The notes under the pieces were generated by a model that was given only the letters and a program-made list of their open reading frames with translations, did not search any database and was not told the DNA's origin. Shown one piece after another: positions 1 to 7,925 of a DNA stretch of 44,247 nt (position 1 is the stretch's first letter; every line of letters begins with the position of its first letter). The stretch comes from Udaeobacter sp025935755 (GTDB taxonomy: Bacteria > Verrucomicrobiota > Verrucomicrobiia > Chthoniobacterales > UBA10450), in assembly GCA_036278715.1 (NCBI GenBank), contig DASUKN010000028.1:1-44247 (forward strand), given 5' to 3'. The translations under genes were made by a program, and so were the position numbers.

Positions 1-2738
1 TTGCCGATCTGGTCATGCACCGTTCCGCTGGCATTGTTATAGTTCGGATTGGCATTACCGCTATTGAACGTCCACGCGTCGCTGAGGTAATCGCCAGCGT
101 TTGTATGGATCGTGCCGCTGAGATCCAGAAGACTGCTCAGATTTTCACTATTAACGCCTGTGGCGGTGCCGGTGGCGGTGTGCGCATTGCAATTATAAGT
201 CACGTTGTATGGCGTGACGTTAATTACCGCGTTTGCCTTGTTGATGACAAAGCTGCCGGCAGACTGGTTCGTAAGAGTGTTGTAGTTCGTTGTATCATTG
301 GGCACAAAATCAGCAGTCACCGTGTAGCTCGCTGCATTCGTTGGCGCTACCCCTGATCCATTATATTTCACGTTTGCAATGGTGCCCGGAACTGAACTCA
401 TCACGACGACTACGTTCGCCGATTGGGGAGAGCCATTATAGGTCTGTGGAGAGTTGCTCACTCCGAGAGTAGCCGTCGGGTTGGCTTTATCGATGACGTT
501 AATGATTGGGGTTGCGAGAATGTCATTGTAGTTAGCGCTGCCGGTAAAGCTCCAGCTATCGTTATACGTGCCCGCGTTCGTGTGGGTGGTACCGCTTACA
601 TTTACCGTGCCGATCTGCGCCGCTGTATCGCTGCAGGAGCCACTAAGCGTGACGGTCGATGTGTGCGGACTCCCGTCGTAGGTCACGTTATAAGGCGTGA
701 CGGTGACTGTGGCATTCGCCTTATTGATGGTTAACGAATTTGTTGCATTACTAGCGCCAAAAGAGGAATCCCCCGCGAAGCTCGCCGCAACACCCGTTGG
801 GTACGATCCGGCATTAATCTTCACGGGGGCACAAAGATCAAGGGTCAGTGTCGCGACACCGCTAGCGTTGGTGATGCCAGTCCCCAGATTATTGCCGTTA
901 AGACTGAAAACGACGTTCTTGCCGCTTACGCCCGAACTACCCGACGTTAGCGTTGCGGATACGCTGACGTTACCGCCGTAAGTGCCAGTAGCAGGATTGA
1001 CCGACATACTTGTGGTCTGCGCACCGACAACTAGCGCAGCATTATTAAACGGCTTGGGCGTAGCGCCGCCTTGGCACCCGGTTCCGGAAGCTCCATTGAT
1101 GTTAAATGTATATGCGCCATTCGGTACAGCTGCACTTGTGCTTATAGTCAGTAGCACGTCCTTGGTGTCGCCTCCCTGCCCGCTAACCGGATTCGGGCTG
1201 AATGTAGCAGTAGCTCCGGATGGCAAAGGTGAGGCACTCAGGGTGACAGAGCAAGCAGTGTTATTGCCGTTGAAAGTCACCTTAACAGAATTTCCAACGG
1301 TGCCGTAAGTGACGGCGTTGCCGTGTGCGACGGGGTTCGGCGCCTGTGATCCAACGAGGGTTATCTGATCGGGATTAGAATCCGTAAAATAAACATCCGC
1401 TTGCATCGTGGACTGGCCTACGGCGCTTACGTGGAACTGCACGCCGAGATGTCGCAGTTCGACAATGAAGTAAGGCGAAAGCACGAATTCACCGTTTGCA
1501 TCGGCATTTACGGTCATCTCGTAGGTCCATTGCTCCGTCTCGTTATCAACTGCGAACAGGTAAACGGGTTCGTTCGCCTGCCACCCGGAACCGCTCAGCA
1601 CGACTGGTTCATCTGGCTGGTAATCGTCCTTATCGGTCCAGATTCTGGCGGGGTTATACAGTGCCTGACCTAACAAGTGGTTATCGCCGTCCACACCACC
1701 AGAAATCAGGATCTTTTTGTCGCCGGGGAGTTCGACGGCAGCCTGGCCGCTGCGCGGTAAGGCACCGCTGTTAGGAACAGTGTTTTCATCGAACGCGGTG
1801 AAATCGGGTGCAGGCGGAACCGCGTTCGGATCGTAAAGGCCGGATACCGCGGTGCCGAGGACGAGGACTTTGCCGTTGGCTAGCAACGAGGAACTGGACG
1901 CGTGGAAATCCAAGCTGCCCTTCGGCGTGATCGTGCCGGTGCTCGGATTGAACTCGTCGATGGTGTTACCGGTGTCGCCCTGGAACAAAAGCAGGCGCGT
2001 ATCGCTCAGCTCGAATGCCCAGTGCCCGGTGCGCACGACGGACATCGTCGCCGGGTCGAGCGTGAATCCTACGTTAGGCGTGAACGTTTCCATTGAAGAG
2101 GTGTTACCACCCGCGAGTAACACGGTGTCATCGCTAAACAAGGTCGCCGTGTGACCGCTCCGAGCGACGGTAAGCGGCCAAATCGTAGGCATAAATGTGC
2201 CTGTCGTGGCATCGAACAGCTCCGCGCTGCCCTGGGCGTCGCCACCCGCAAGGAGAACCAAGCCACTGTTCAACAGCGTAGCCGTATGTTTCGCCCGAGC
2301 TGTGCTCATCGCGGAGCCAACAGTCGTAAAGCCGTTCTCTGGATGCGCTGGATCGAAAATTTCCGCCGAGGCGAGCGCTCCGCTATCGCCGGTTCCACCC
2401 GTGACTAGCACGCGGCCGTCGACCAAAACGGTCGCAGTATGATCGACGCGCGCGGTGTGCAGCGTCGCGCTGGTGGTTGAGGTTTGCGATTCGGGATCGA
2501 AAATCTCCGAGGCCGCTACGAGATGGCCATCGGCATCGCGTCCGCCAGTGATCAGGATCCGGCCGTCGGCCAGCGCTGTTGCGGTGTGACCTGTGCGCGG
2601 AGTGGCGAGATTATCGAGCGGCTTGACCTGTTCCGAACTAGAGGCGCTCACCCATGTGGCGATCGCCAGCATGACGAGCAGCCCGAAAAGTGCGAAGAGG
2701 TGGCCGAGGATGTTATTAGCTTTGGGGGTAGTTTGCAT
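1..2738 (-). CDS. Kelch / Ig-like giant surface protein (5' part, runs off left edge)
   Basis: One uninterrupted frame reads from ATG at 2738 to the window edge (912 codons, no stop), so the 3' end lies outside. Residues 1-32 form a signal or membrane-anchor segment (hydrophobic core LFALFGLLVMLAIATWV). Residues ~35-355 carry about seven kelch-type repeats of the pattern TAR..HTAT.L.DGRVLV.GG with ..EIFDP, a likely beta-propeller. A short domain beginning YQPDEPVVLSGSGW (~360-450) follows, then Ig-like modules (~455-690) and MBG-like repeats (NVTYDGSPHT, SPQTYNGSPQ, NVTYNCNAHT) to the edge. Verrucomicrobia have many such exported proteins, with suggested roles in adhesion or glycan binding, but nothing here fixes a ligand. 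No clear Shine-Dalgarno precedes the ATG. The long upstream region carries hairpins and a palindrome. Confidence 0.85.
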   Translation of the reverse strand, partial: MQTTPKANNILGHLFALFGLLVMLAIATWVSASSSEQVKPLDNLATPRTGHTATALADGRILITGGRDADGHLVAASEIFDPESQTSTTSATLHTARVDHTATVLVDGRVLVTGGTGDSGALASAEIFDPAHPENGFTTVGSAMSTARAKHTATLLNSGLVLLAGGDAQGSAELFDATTGTFMPTIWPLTVARSGHTATLFSDDTVLLAGGNTSSMETFTPNVGFTLDPATMSVVRTGHWAFELSDTRLLLFQGDTGNTIDEFNPSTGTITPKGSLDFHASSSSLLANGKVLVLGTAVSGLYDPNAVPPAPDFTAFDENTVPNSGALPRSGQAAVELPGDKKILISGGVDGDNHLLGQALYNPARIWTDKDDYQPDEPVVLSGSGWQANEPVYLFAVDNETEQWTYEMTVNADANGEFVLSPYFIVELRHLGVQFHVSAVGQSTMQADVYFTDSNPDQITLVGSQAPNPVAHGNAVTYGTVGNSVKVTFNGNNTACSVTLSASPLPSGATATFSPNPVSGQGGDTKDVLLTISTSAAVPNGAYTFNINGASGTGCQGGATPKPFNNAALVVGAQTTSMSVNPATGTYGGNVSVSATLTSGSSGVSGKNVVFSLNGNNLGTGITNASGVATLTLDLCAPVKINAGSYPTGVAASFAGDSSFGASNATNSLTINKANATVTVTPYNVTYDGSPHTSTVTLSGSCSDTAAQIGTVNVSGTTHTNAGTYNDSWSFTGSANYNDILATPIINVIDKANPTATLGVSNSPQTYNGSPQSANVVVVMSSVPGTIANVKYNGSGVAPTNAASYTVTADFVPNDTTNYNTLTNQSAGSFVINKANAVINVTPYNVTYNCNAHTATGTATGVNSENLSSLLDLSGTIHTNAGDYLSDAWTFNSGNANPNYNNASGTVHDQIG

Positions 2739-2990
2739 AGATAGCGTGCTTTCTGAGTCGGGGGGTTCTGGGGGGAACTAGTGGGTTGGGGAATTCGTTA
2801 GGCTAAAATCAGACTTCGAATATCAAAGCGGCCGATGGCGCGCTTTGCAGATTTTGGGAAAACCTGTGCAATTTTTGCGAGTGCGGGCGCCGGTTGCGCG
2901 AGAAGCGCTACGGAGCATGTGCTTACGGAAGGGTCTTTGTACGAAACCTCTGGCGTCTGACACGGACGCCCTACAGCAATACACACAGAA

Positions 2991-3012
2991 GCGGCGGTCG
3001 TTAGACCGCCGC
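2991..3012. repeat. Perfect 9-bp hairpin (GCGGCGGTC / GACCGCCGC)
   Basis: The arms GCGGCGGTC (2991-2999) and GACCGCCGC (3004-3012) are exact reverse complements around a GTTA loop. No U-tract follows on either strand, so it is not a classical intrinsic terminator. It lies about 255 nt upstream of the kelch/Ig start and would fold in a long leader transcript. It resembles the GC-rich palindromes scattered elsewhere in the window. Confidence 0.6.
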
Positions 3013-3040
3013 TCCTTGTGGGTGCCCGGTGGGAAATACA

Positions 3041-3064
3041 CCAGGCCGGCATGCGCCGGCCTGG
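3041..3064. repeat. Perfect 10-bp hairpin (CCAGGCCGGC / GCCGGCCTGG)
   Basis: Exact inverted arms at 3041-3050 and 3055-3064 enclose an ATGC loop. The stem is very GC-rich and would be stable as RNA on either strand. No run of T follows on either side. It lies 30 nt from the preceding hairpin, so the two make a tandem structured element upstream of the minus-strand kelch/Ig gene. Confidence 0.6.
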
Positions 3065-3191
3065 CGAAAGAAAGGGGGGAACAAAATTAAACACAAATAT
3101 TTTGGAAAGCGCCGAGTGTGCTGGGTCTTTATACGCGTGTAAAGATAAATCCCGCTTTTTCGAGTAGGGGACGACCCCCTAACTTTTGAAT

Positions 3192-3213
3192 CAAAACTCC
3201 CTAGGGAGTTTTG
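3192..3213. promoter_or_regulatory. 22-bp perfect palindrome, candidate operator
   Basis: The two 11-base halves CAAAACTCCCT and AGGGAGTTTTG are exact reverse complements with no spacer. A zero-loop palindrome suits a dimeric DNA-binding protein better than an RNA hairpin. It sits in an AT-rich stretch between the kelch/Ig gene (455 bp away) and the LuxR-type regulator gene. Which gene it controls, if any, cannot be told from sequence. Confidence 0.45.
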
Positions 3214-3365
3214 TGAACAGGCGTGAACAGATCAGGATTTCTCTTCGAGAAAACATTTCTTAAGAGGCGAATTCATGGCAGTCAAAATGGGCGACTTGTT
3301 AGCCAATCATGTTGCTTTTTACCGGGTAGAGGTCCCGGGTGAGCCGCCAGTAAATTCCAACCACC

Positions 3366-3580
3366 GAATCACGGAGGAATCACGGATAACACGGGATTGC
3401 ACGGATGTTCGCCGTGGAAGCTTCAACGCCATCCGAGTTATCCGTGTAATCCGCGCGAACCGTGGTTGAATCGATTTAACCATTTAACGATTCGACGATC
3501 CCCTCGCCTTCAGCGAAATCCCTCGCTCCCAAAATTCCAAATCCAAAAGCGGCGCAGCAGCGCCGCACTCCAAAATCCCG
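3366..3580. repeat. Composite repeat element, copy 1
   Basis: The element begins with an inverted pair: a segment of the type TCACGGATAACACGGGATTG is mirrored by one of the type TATCCGTGTAATCCG...CCGTGGTT. It continues through ATTTAACGATTCGACGATCC and AGCGAAATCCCTCGCTCCC into the GCGGCGC-AGCA-GCGCCGC palindrome. The same order of blocks recurs at 4217-4415. No open frame with coding character is present. It looks like a non-autonomous, palindrome-ended repeat. Confidence 0.65.
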
Positions 3581-4062
3581 GTTATCCGTGTGATCTGTGC
3601 AATCCGTGGTCAAATTGGTATTTGTCCGACGCCGCCCTGCAGCATTCGTGCGAATCCGTGTCGATTCGTGGTTGCGCTCATAAGCTCTAAATCCCAAACA
3701 ATTCCAGCGTCCAAGGCAAAGCGGCGCAGCAGCGCCGCACTCCAAATCCCGGTTATCCGTGTGATCTGTGCAATCCGTGGTCAAATTGGTTTTGTCCGAC
3801 GCCGCCCTGCAGCATTCGTGCGACTCCGTGTCGATTCGTGGTTACGTTCATAAGCTGTAAATCCCAAACAATTCCAGCGTCCAAGGCAAAGCGGCGCAGC
3901 AGCGCCGCACTCCAAAATCCCGGTTATCCGTGTGATCTGTGCAATCCGTGGTTAAATCGCTTTAACGCTTCAGCGAGGCGAAGCCATTCGTGGTTACGCT
4001 TACAACCTGTAAATCCCAAACAATTCCAACGAGCCAACGCAAAGCGGCGCAGCAGCGCCGCA
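3549..4062. repeat. Array of ~150-172-bp repeats around the GCGGCGC-AGCA-GCGCCGC palindrome
   Basis: The 18-base palindrome (7-bp arms, AGCA loop) starts at 3549, 3721, 3891 and 4044, giving periods of 172, 170 and 153 bp. A further copy is at 4390. Each unit continues with CACTCCAAA, then a TCCGTGTGATCTGTGCAATC block, a GTGTCGATTCGTGGTTACG block and TAAATCCCAAACAATTCCA. Units 1-3 are nearly identical, which implies recent tandem duplication. Diverged single copies lie near 9125, 10443, 12441 and 18411. Confidence 0.8.
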
Positions 4063-4216
4063 CTCGAAATCCCGGTTATCCGTGTGATCGGCGCGATCCG
4101 TGGTTGAATCGATTTAACCATTTAATGATTCAACGATTCAATGATCCCCTCGCCTTCATTCAGCGAAATCCCAAATCCCCCAAACAAATCCCAAGCACTA
4201 AAGTTTCAAATCGGAA

Positions 4217-4415
4217 TCCGGAGGAACCACGGATGACACGGATTGTACGGATGTTTGCCCTGAAAGTTTTCAACGCCATCCGGGTTTCCGTGTGATCCGT
4301 GCAATCCGTGGTTGAATCGATTTACCATTTAACGATCCCCTTCCCTTCATTCAGCGAAATCCCTCGCTCCCAAAATTCCAAATCCAAAAGCGGCGCAGCA
4401 GCGCCGCACTCCAAA
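4217..4415. repeat. Composite repeat element, copy 2
   Basis: This is the second copy of the element at 3366-3580. The ACCACGGATGACACGGATTG block is mirrored by CCGTGTGATCCGTGCAATCC, followed by the AGCGAAATCCCTCGCTCCC segment and the GCGGCGC-AGCA-GCGCCGC palindrome. Block order is the same, with small indels and base changes. The outer blocks form an inverted pair that could fold into a long imperfect hairpin. Confidence 0.65.
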
Positions 4416-4457
4416 ATGCCTCGCGCTATCCGTGTGATCCGTGCACTCCGTGGTTAA

Positions 4458-4561
4458 ATCGCTTCATCGCTTCATCGCTTCATCGCTTCATCGTTTCATC
4501 GCTTCATCGCTTCATCGCTTCATCGCTTCATCGCTTCAACGCTTCAACGCTTCAACGCTTT
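4458..4561. repeat. 13 x 8-bp tandem repeat (ATCGCTTC)n
   Basis: Thirteen contiguous 8-bp units fill exactly 104 bp. Nine read ATCGCTTC, one is ATCGTTTC, two are AACGCTTC and the last is AACGCTTT. The array ends 32 bp before the 3' end of the LuxR-type gene (which is on the minus strand), so it is in its downstream region. An 8-bp unit is not a multiple of three and there is no reading frame across it. Slippage could change its length. Confidence 0.85.
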
Positions 4562-4593
4562 AGCGAGGCGAAGCCATTCGTGGTTACGTCCCT

Positions 4594-5346
4594 TCAGGCG
4601 GCGGGGAAACGGAGTACTTTCTTTTTGCTGCGGCTGATGACGTTGCTCGGCGGGACGAAGGTGACTTCCACGTATTTTTTGGCGCATGCCACGAGCTCGC
4701 GGCTGCAAGTCAGGTCGAGCTTGTGCTTGATGTTTTCGCGGTGGCTCTCAATGGTTTTGACACTGAGGTTAAGCGAATGCGCGATCTGGGTGTTGCCAAG
4801 GCCTGAGCCTAACAAGAAGAAGATGTGCGTCTCGCGATCGGACAATTTTTCAATGCCGATGGATGGATGCGCCGATTGATGTTGTTGTTGGTCTGGTCGC
4901 GTTTCCAGCGATTTCTTGAACGCACGCATCGCCACATCGTGGCTGACATAAATGTTGCCGGTCATGATTTCGCGAATGGCTGTGACCAGCTCTTCTTTTG
5001 GTGCTTTTTTCATCACGTAACCGTCCGCGCCGGCACGGAACGCGCGCTCTGCGAAAATGGTCTCCTCGAAAGCGGAATAAACGAGAATCAACAAAGCCGG
5101 ATGCTCCGACTTCAGCGCCTTAAGAAACTCCAGGCTGTCGCCGGTACCCAGCCGCAAAGCGGTCAGCAGCAAATGCGGCTTGCATTCCTGGAGCTTATGG
5201 CGCGCGTCACGAATATTGTCAGTTTCGCCACAGACAATCATGTCCGGCTGCGAATTGAAAAAATGCGCGACACCGTACCGGAGCAGCGGGTGCTCTTCCA
5301 AAACCAGGATGCGTGTTTTTACTGAATGCTTTTCCGGGGCGGACAT
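4594..5346 (-). CDS. NarL/LuxR-family regulator with a receiver lacking the phospho-acceptor Asp
   Basis: The 250-residue protein has an N-terminal receiver fold (~10-130) and a C-terminal LuxR helix-turn-helix (~165-228; LSDRETHIFFLLGSGLGN...NLSVKTIESHRENIKHKL). The usual receiver acidic pair is EE at 17-18, the switch Ser is S91 and the Lys is K113/K114. The position that normally holds the phosphorylated Asp is Ala63 (LLLTALRLGTGDS). Phosphotransfer at the standard site is therefore unlikely, and the domain may act as a dimerisation or ligand-sensing module. An upstream TTG at 5409 would add 21 residues; ATG at 5346 fits the family start better. No histidine kinase gene is adjacent. Confidence 0.85.
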   Translation of the reverse strand: MSAPEKHSVKTRILVLEEHPLLRYGVAHFFNSQPDMIVCGETDNIRDARHKLQECKPHLLLTALRLGTGDSLEFLKALKSEHPALLILVYSAFEETIFAERAFRAGADGYVMKKAPKEELVTAIREIMTGNIYVSHDVAMRAFKKSLETRPDQQQHQSAHPSIGIEKLSDRETHIFFLLGSGLGNTQIAHSLNLSVKTIESHRENIKHKLDLTCSRELVACAKKYVEVTFVPPSNVISRSKKKVLRFPAA

Positions 5347-5635
5347 GTATGTGCGTAAGCGTGCGCGATTGTGCGGTGCTTTTTGCCATCCGGGCGGGCT
5401 AAATGTCAAGCCGGTTTTCTTAGGTTGATTCCCCGCAGCAGGAAGAAATCAGGTAACCACGGACGTCCTACATTTAACGATTTAGCGATTCAACGATTTC
5501 ATGATTTACCAGTCGCCAATTTAGCGCTTCACCCTTCAACGGTTCAACGATTTAACCATGTATCCATGTAACGATGTAACCGTCCACCCCTTCAACACTT
5601 TACCAAACCCACGGATCCAAGCCGTTAGCGGAAAC
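5347..5635. other. Spacer with degenerate TTTAACGATT-type repeats
   Basis: No gene is visible. From about 5455 it contains one AACCACGGACG block and a run of loosely repeated 7-9-bp units such as TTTAACGAT, TTCAACGAT and TTTAGCGAT. These are the same low-complexity units found near 3475, 4120, 9475 and 12710. It separates two minus-strand genes. Confidence 0.5.
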
Positions 5636-6493
5636 TCAAAGTTGCTCAAACCGGTACCCGCGCGCTTTCAATAAGGAGAGCAACCCGTTCGGGCCGCCCA
5701 TGTGGCCGGCGCCAACCACGACGAAATAAGTTTTGCCGCTGCGAATATAGCCGTCGATTTTCGATAGCCAGTTCTGGTTGCGCGCGTCGATCAGGCGATT
5801 ACCCAGTGAGGGAAAATCCTGAAACTCCTGTCGCAACATGCGATTAAGAGTCTCAACGTCGCCCCGGCGCCATGCAGCGATCATGCTGGCACTTGGACCC
5901 TCGCGAGCGGCGTTAATGAACAAGATCAATAGCAAGGCTTCCGATTCGCGGTCGTTCAGATCAACGAAAAACGCGTTATGTTCTTTCGGCGATTCCAAAC
6001 CAGACACGGGTTTCGACTTCTCTGCAGCGCGGCGTCCCAGGTACTGTTCGACGCCCAATTGCCAGTTCTCATACGACGGAGACGAAAGCAGTACGTTCAG
6101 TAGCCAGGGACGATACCTCGCAAATTCAGCCTCGGGCACATTTACCAACGCGAAGAATCGCTTTATGTAAGCATACGTGCGTGGATCGACATGATTCTTC
6201 AAAGCGTCGCCCTTGGGATAAATCCCGGCGTGCAACAACTCCTTTGCTTCCCTGGAACCCGCTTTCGGATCGTCTTCAAACACGATTCGCGAAGAAGCAT
6301 CGAATGCATGAGCATAGGCGGCCGGCAAAGGATAATCGCTCTTCCGCAATGAATGGACCGACCCGCCGAGGTACATGGTGCCCCCACCCGGTCCTGTTAT
6401 TTTCCATACGCATGATGAGGCTACTGCACCGCGCGGCAGAAAAGACAGCGCCAACGCGATAATCAACGCAAGATTGGACGGGCGAAATTTCAA
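5636..6493 (-). CDS. TraB/GumN family protein, exported
   Basis: The 285-residue protein starts with a Sec signal peptide (~1-25, ALIIALALSFLPRGAVA followed by SSC). It then has the TraB/GumN pattern: VWKITGPGGGTMYLGGSVHSL (30-49, G..H motif), GVEQYL (147-152) with SGLES (164-168), and a C-terminal GAGHMGG (261-267) followed by LL..RGY. The family comprises predicted metal-dependent proteases of the TIKI/TraB type. In bacteria its substrates are largely unknown. The length is typical. A cysteine just after the signal region (C28) leaves open a lipoprotein, but no clean lipobox is seen. It is divergent from the TPR gene, with 89 bp between starts. Confidence 0.8.
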   Translation of the reverse strand: MKFRPSNLALIIALALSFLPRGAVASSCVWKITGPGGGTMYLGGSVHSLRKSDYPLPAAYAHAFDASSRIVFEDDPKAGSREAKELLHAGIYPKGDALKNHVDPRTYAYIKRFFALVNVPEAEFARYRPWLLNVLLSSPSYENWQLGVEQYLGRRAAEKSKPVSGLESPKEHNAFFVDLNDRESEALLLILFINAAREGPSASMIAAWRRGDVETLNRMLRQEFQDFPSLGNRLIDARNQNWLSKIDGYIRSGKTYFVVVGAGHMGGPNGLLSLLKARGYRFEQL

Positions 6494-6582
6494 CTCGGGG
6501 GTTGTTCTCTTAGCAATTCAGAAAACGACGGGCAAGCATCTTTTACTTGGTTTTGTAGCACAACTCCTTACAATCGCGCTCC

Positions 6583-7716
6583 GTGAAAGCACGCATCCGA
6601 GTTATCCAAGGATGTTGCATAATATCGTTAGGCATCACTGCCTCCTTGCAAGCGGAGGATGCTTCGATCGATAAACTGCTAAGCAAGCTGCCGCCGCCGG
6701 AAAAAATCATCGAACCATCGGCCCGCAAGGCTCTCGAGCGCCGCGATCCTGCCTTCAACGATTCGCTAGCCCGCCAAATAGATATTGCAGTGCGAACGGG
6801 CAAGCTTCAGCAAGCCTTTAGTCTGTCTCACAAACTCACTGAGCAATATCCGCGCAGCGCTGGGGCGCAATGCGTTCGAGGTGCTCTTGCTTATGATTTG
6901 CGACAATACGGCGAAGCTTCGACGGCGTTTCGGACAGCGGTTAACATTGATTCGAAGTATGCGTTTGCTTACTTCGGGTTAGCCGCGGTTGAAGCGACTC
7001 AGGGCCAGTATGCCGCGGCGATTCCCCATCTGCAACAGGTGTTAAAACTACAACCCAACGCCGCTGCTGCCTATTATGTTCTGAGCGATTGCGCATTTCA
7101 CCTGGGCCACAAAGAAGAGAGCGCAGCGTATGCCAGGAAGGGGACCGCCCTGGCTCCCTCGGATGCTGATATGTGGCTCGAACTCGCCAGGGCGGAAAAA
7201 TCTCTTGGACATACCGACGCCACTTTGAATGCAATCGCAAAAGCAGCGCAGGTCTCTCCCAACAGCGGAATGATGCTCGCGGTACTCGGGTTCAGTTACA
7301 TCAATTTGAATCGCATTCCGCAGGCGATTCCCCCGCTCAAACGCGCGGCACAACTCCTTCCGCACAATTACCTGGTGCAATCGCAGCTTGGATACTGCCT
7401 GCTGACGGTCGGCCAAACCGATGCGGCTATCGGATATTTACGCACAGGCGCAAGCTTGAATCCGATTTACGGCCCGGTCTGGGAGCACCTCGGTGTTGCT
7501 TTTCAAAAACGAGGACGCAATCGCGATGCTGTGGATGCGCTGGAAAAGGCGACCCGGCTCATGCCAACATCTCGTTACGCCTGGAAACATTTGGCCGAAG
7601 CGTATCAAGCGACCGGTCGCAGGGCGGACGCGCAACGCGCTGCTGGTCACGCACAACAATTGGGTGGCGCGATGGCGAACGCCAGCAGGAAAGAAGGCGT
7701 AATCAGCTTGCGGTAG
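6583..7716 (+). CDS. Exported TPR-repeat protein
   Basis: The frame begins with GTG at 6583. Residues 1-25 look like a signal peptide (GCCIISLGITASLQA, cleavage before ED). Residues ~70-370 are tetratricopeptide repeats, about eight of them, with the usual pattern of small residues at positions 8, 20 and 27 (for example YAFAYFGLAAVEATQGQY, VWEHLGVAFQKRGRNRDA, YAWKHLAEAYQATGRRAD). TPR solenoids mediate protein-protein contacts; the partner is unknown. The gene stands alone between repeat-bearing spacers. No other catalytic domain is visible in the 377 residues. Confidence 0.85.
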   Translation: MKARIRVIQGCCIISLGITASLQAEDASIDKLLSKLPPPEKIIEPSARKALERRDPAFNDSLARQIDIAVRTGKLQQAFSLSHKLTEQYPRSAGAQCVRGALAYDLRQYGEASTAFRTAVNIDSKYAFAYFGLAAVEATQGQYAAAIPHLQQVLKLQPNAAAAYYVLSDCAFHLGHKEESAAYARKGTALAPSDADMWLELARAEKSLGHTDATLNAIAKAAQVSPNSGMMLAVLGFSYINLNRIPQAIPPLKRAAQLLPHNYLVQSQLGYCLLTVGQTDAAIGYLRTGASLNPIYGPVWEHLGVAFQKRGRNRDAVDALEKATRLMPTSRYAWKHLAEAYQATGRRADAQRAAGHAQQLGGAMANASRKEGVISLR

Positions 7717-7925
7717 CAGCTTCCAGCGGAACTCCGGAAACGCTGTGTTGAGGAGCACCTTCGCTTCGTCCCTGCCTGGCAGACAGCGCACGCTGCAGAT
7801 GCAAGAATTTTTTGAATCAGGAACACAGGATGTGCAGAACAGTTTAAGAGAACCACGGATCAGGGATGCGCAGAAGTGACATAGCCAAAGCAACCCCTAC
7901 AGCATTCGTGTTCATTCGTGGTTCA

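Larger units (their letters stand above)
2739..3365. other. Gene-free upstream region of the kelch/Ig gene
   Basis: No convincing coding frame is present; the short frames here lack any family feature. The stretch holds two perfect hairpins (2991-3012 and 3041-3064), one degenerate copy of the CGTCTG/CAGACG palindrome (2952-2970) and a 22-bp palindrome (3192-3213). It is AT-rich around 3085-3215, unlike the flanks. If the kelch/Ig promoter lies near the palindrome, the transcript would have a structured 5' leader of about 450 nt. That is inference. Confidence 0.5.

Noticed and set aside
15..981. Plus-strand frames in the first kilobase
   Set aside because: They are shadows of the minus-strand kelch/Ig gene, whose single frame is open for 912 codons.
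3549..4062. Possible CRISPR array
   Set aside because: The repeats are ~170 bp long, of uneven period, and the intervening DNA is itself repeated rather than unique spacers. No cas gene is present.
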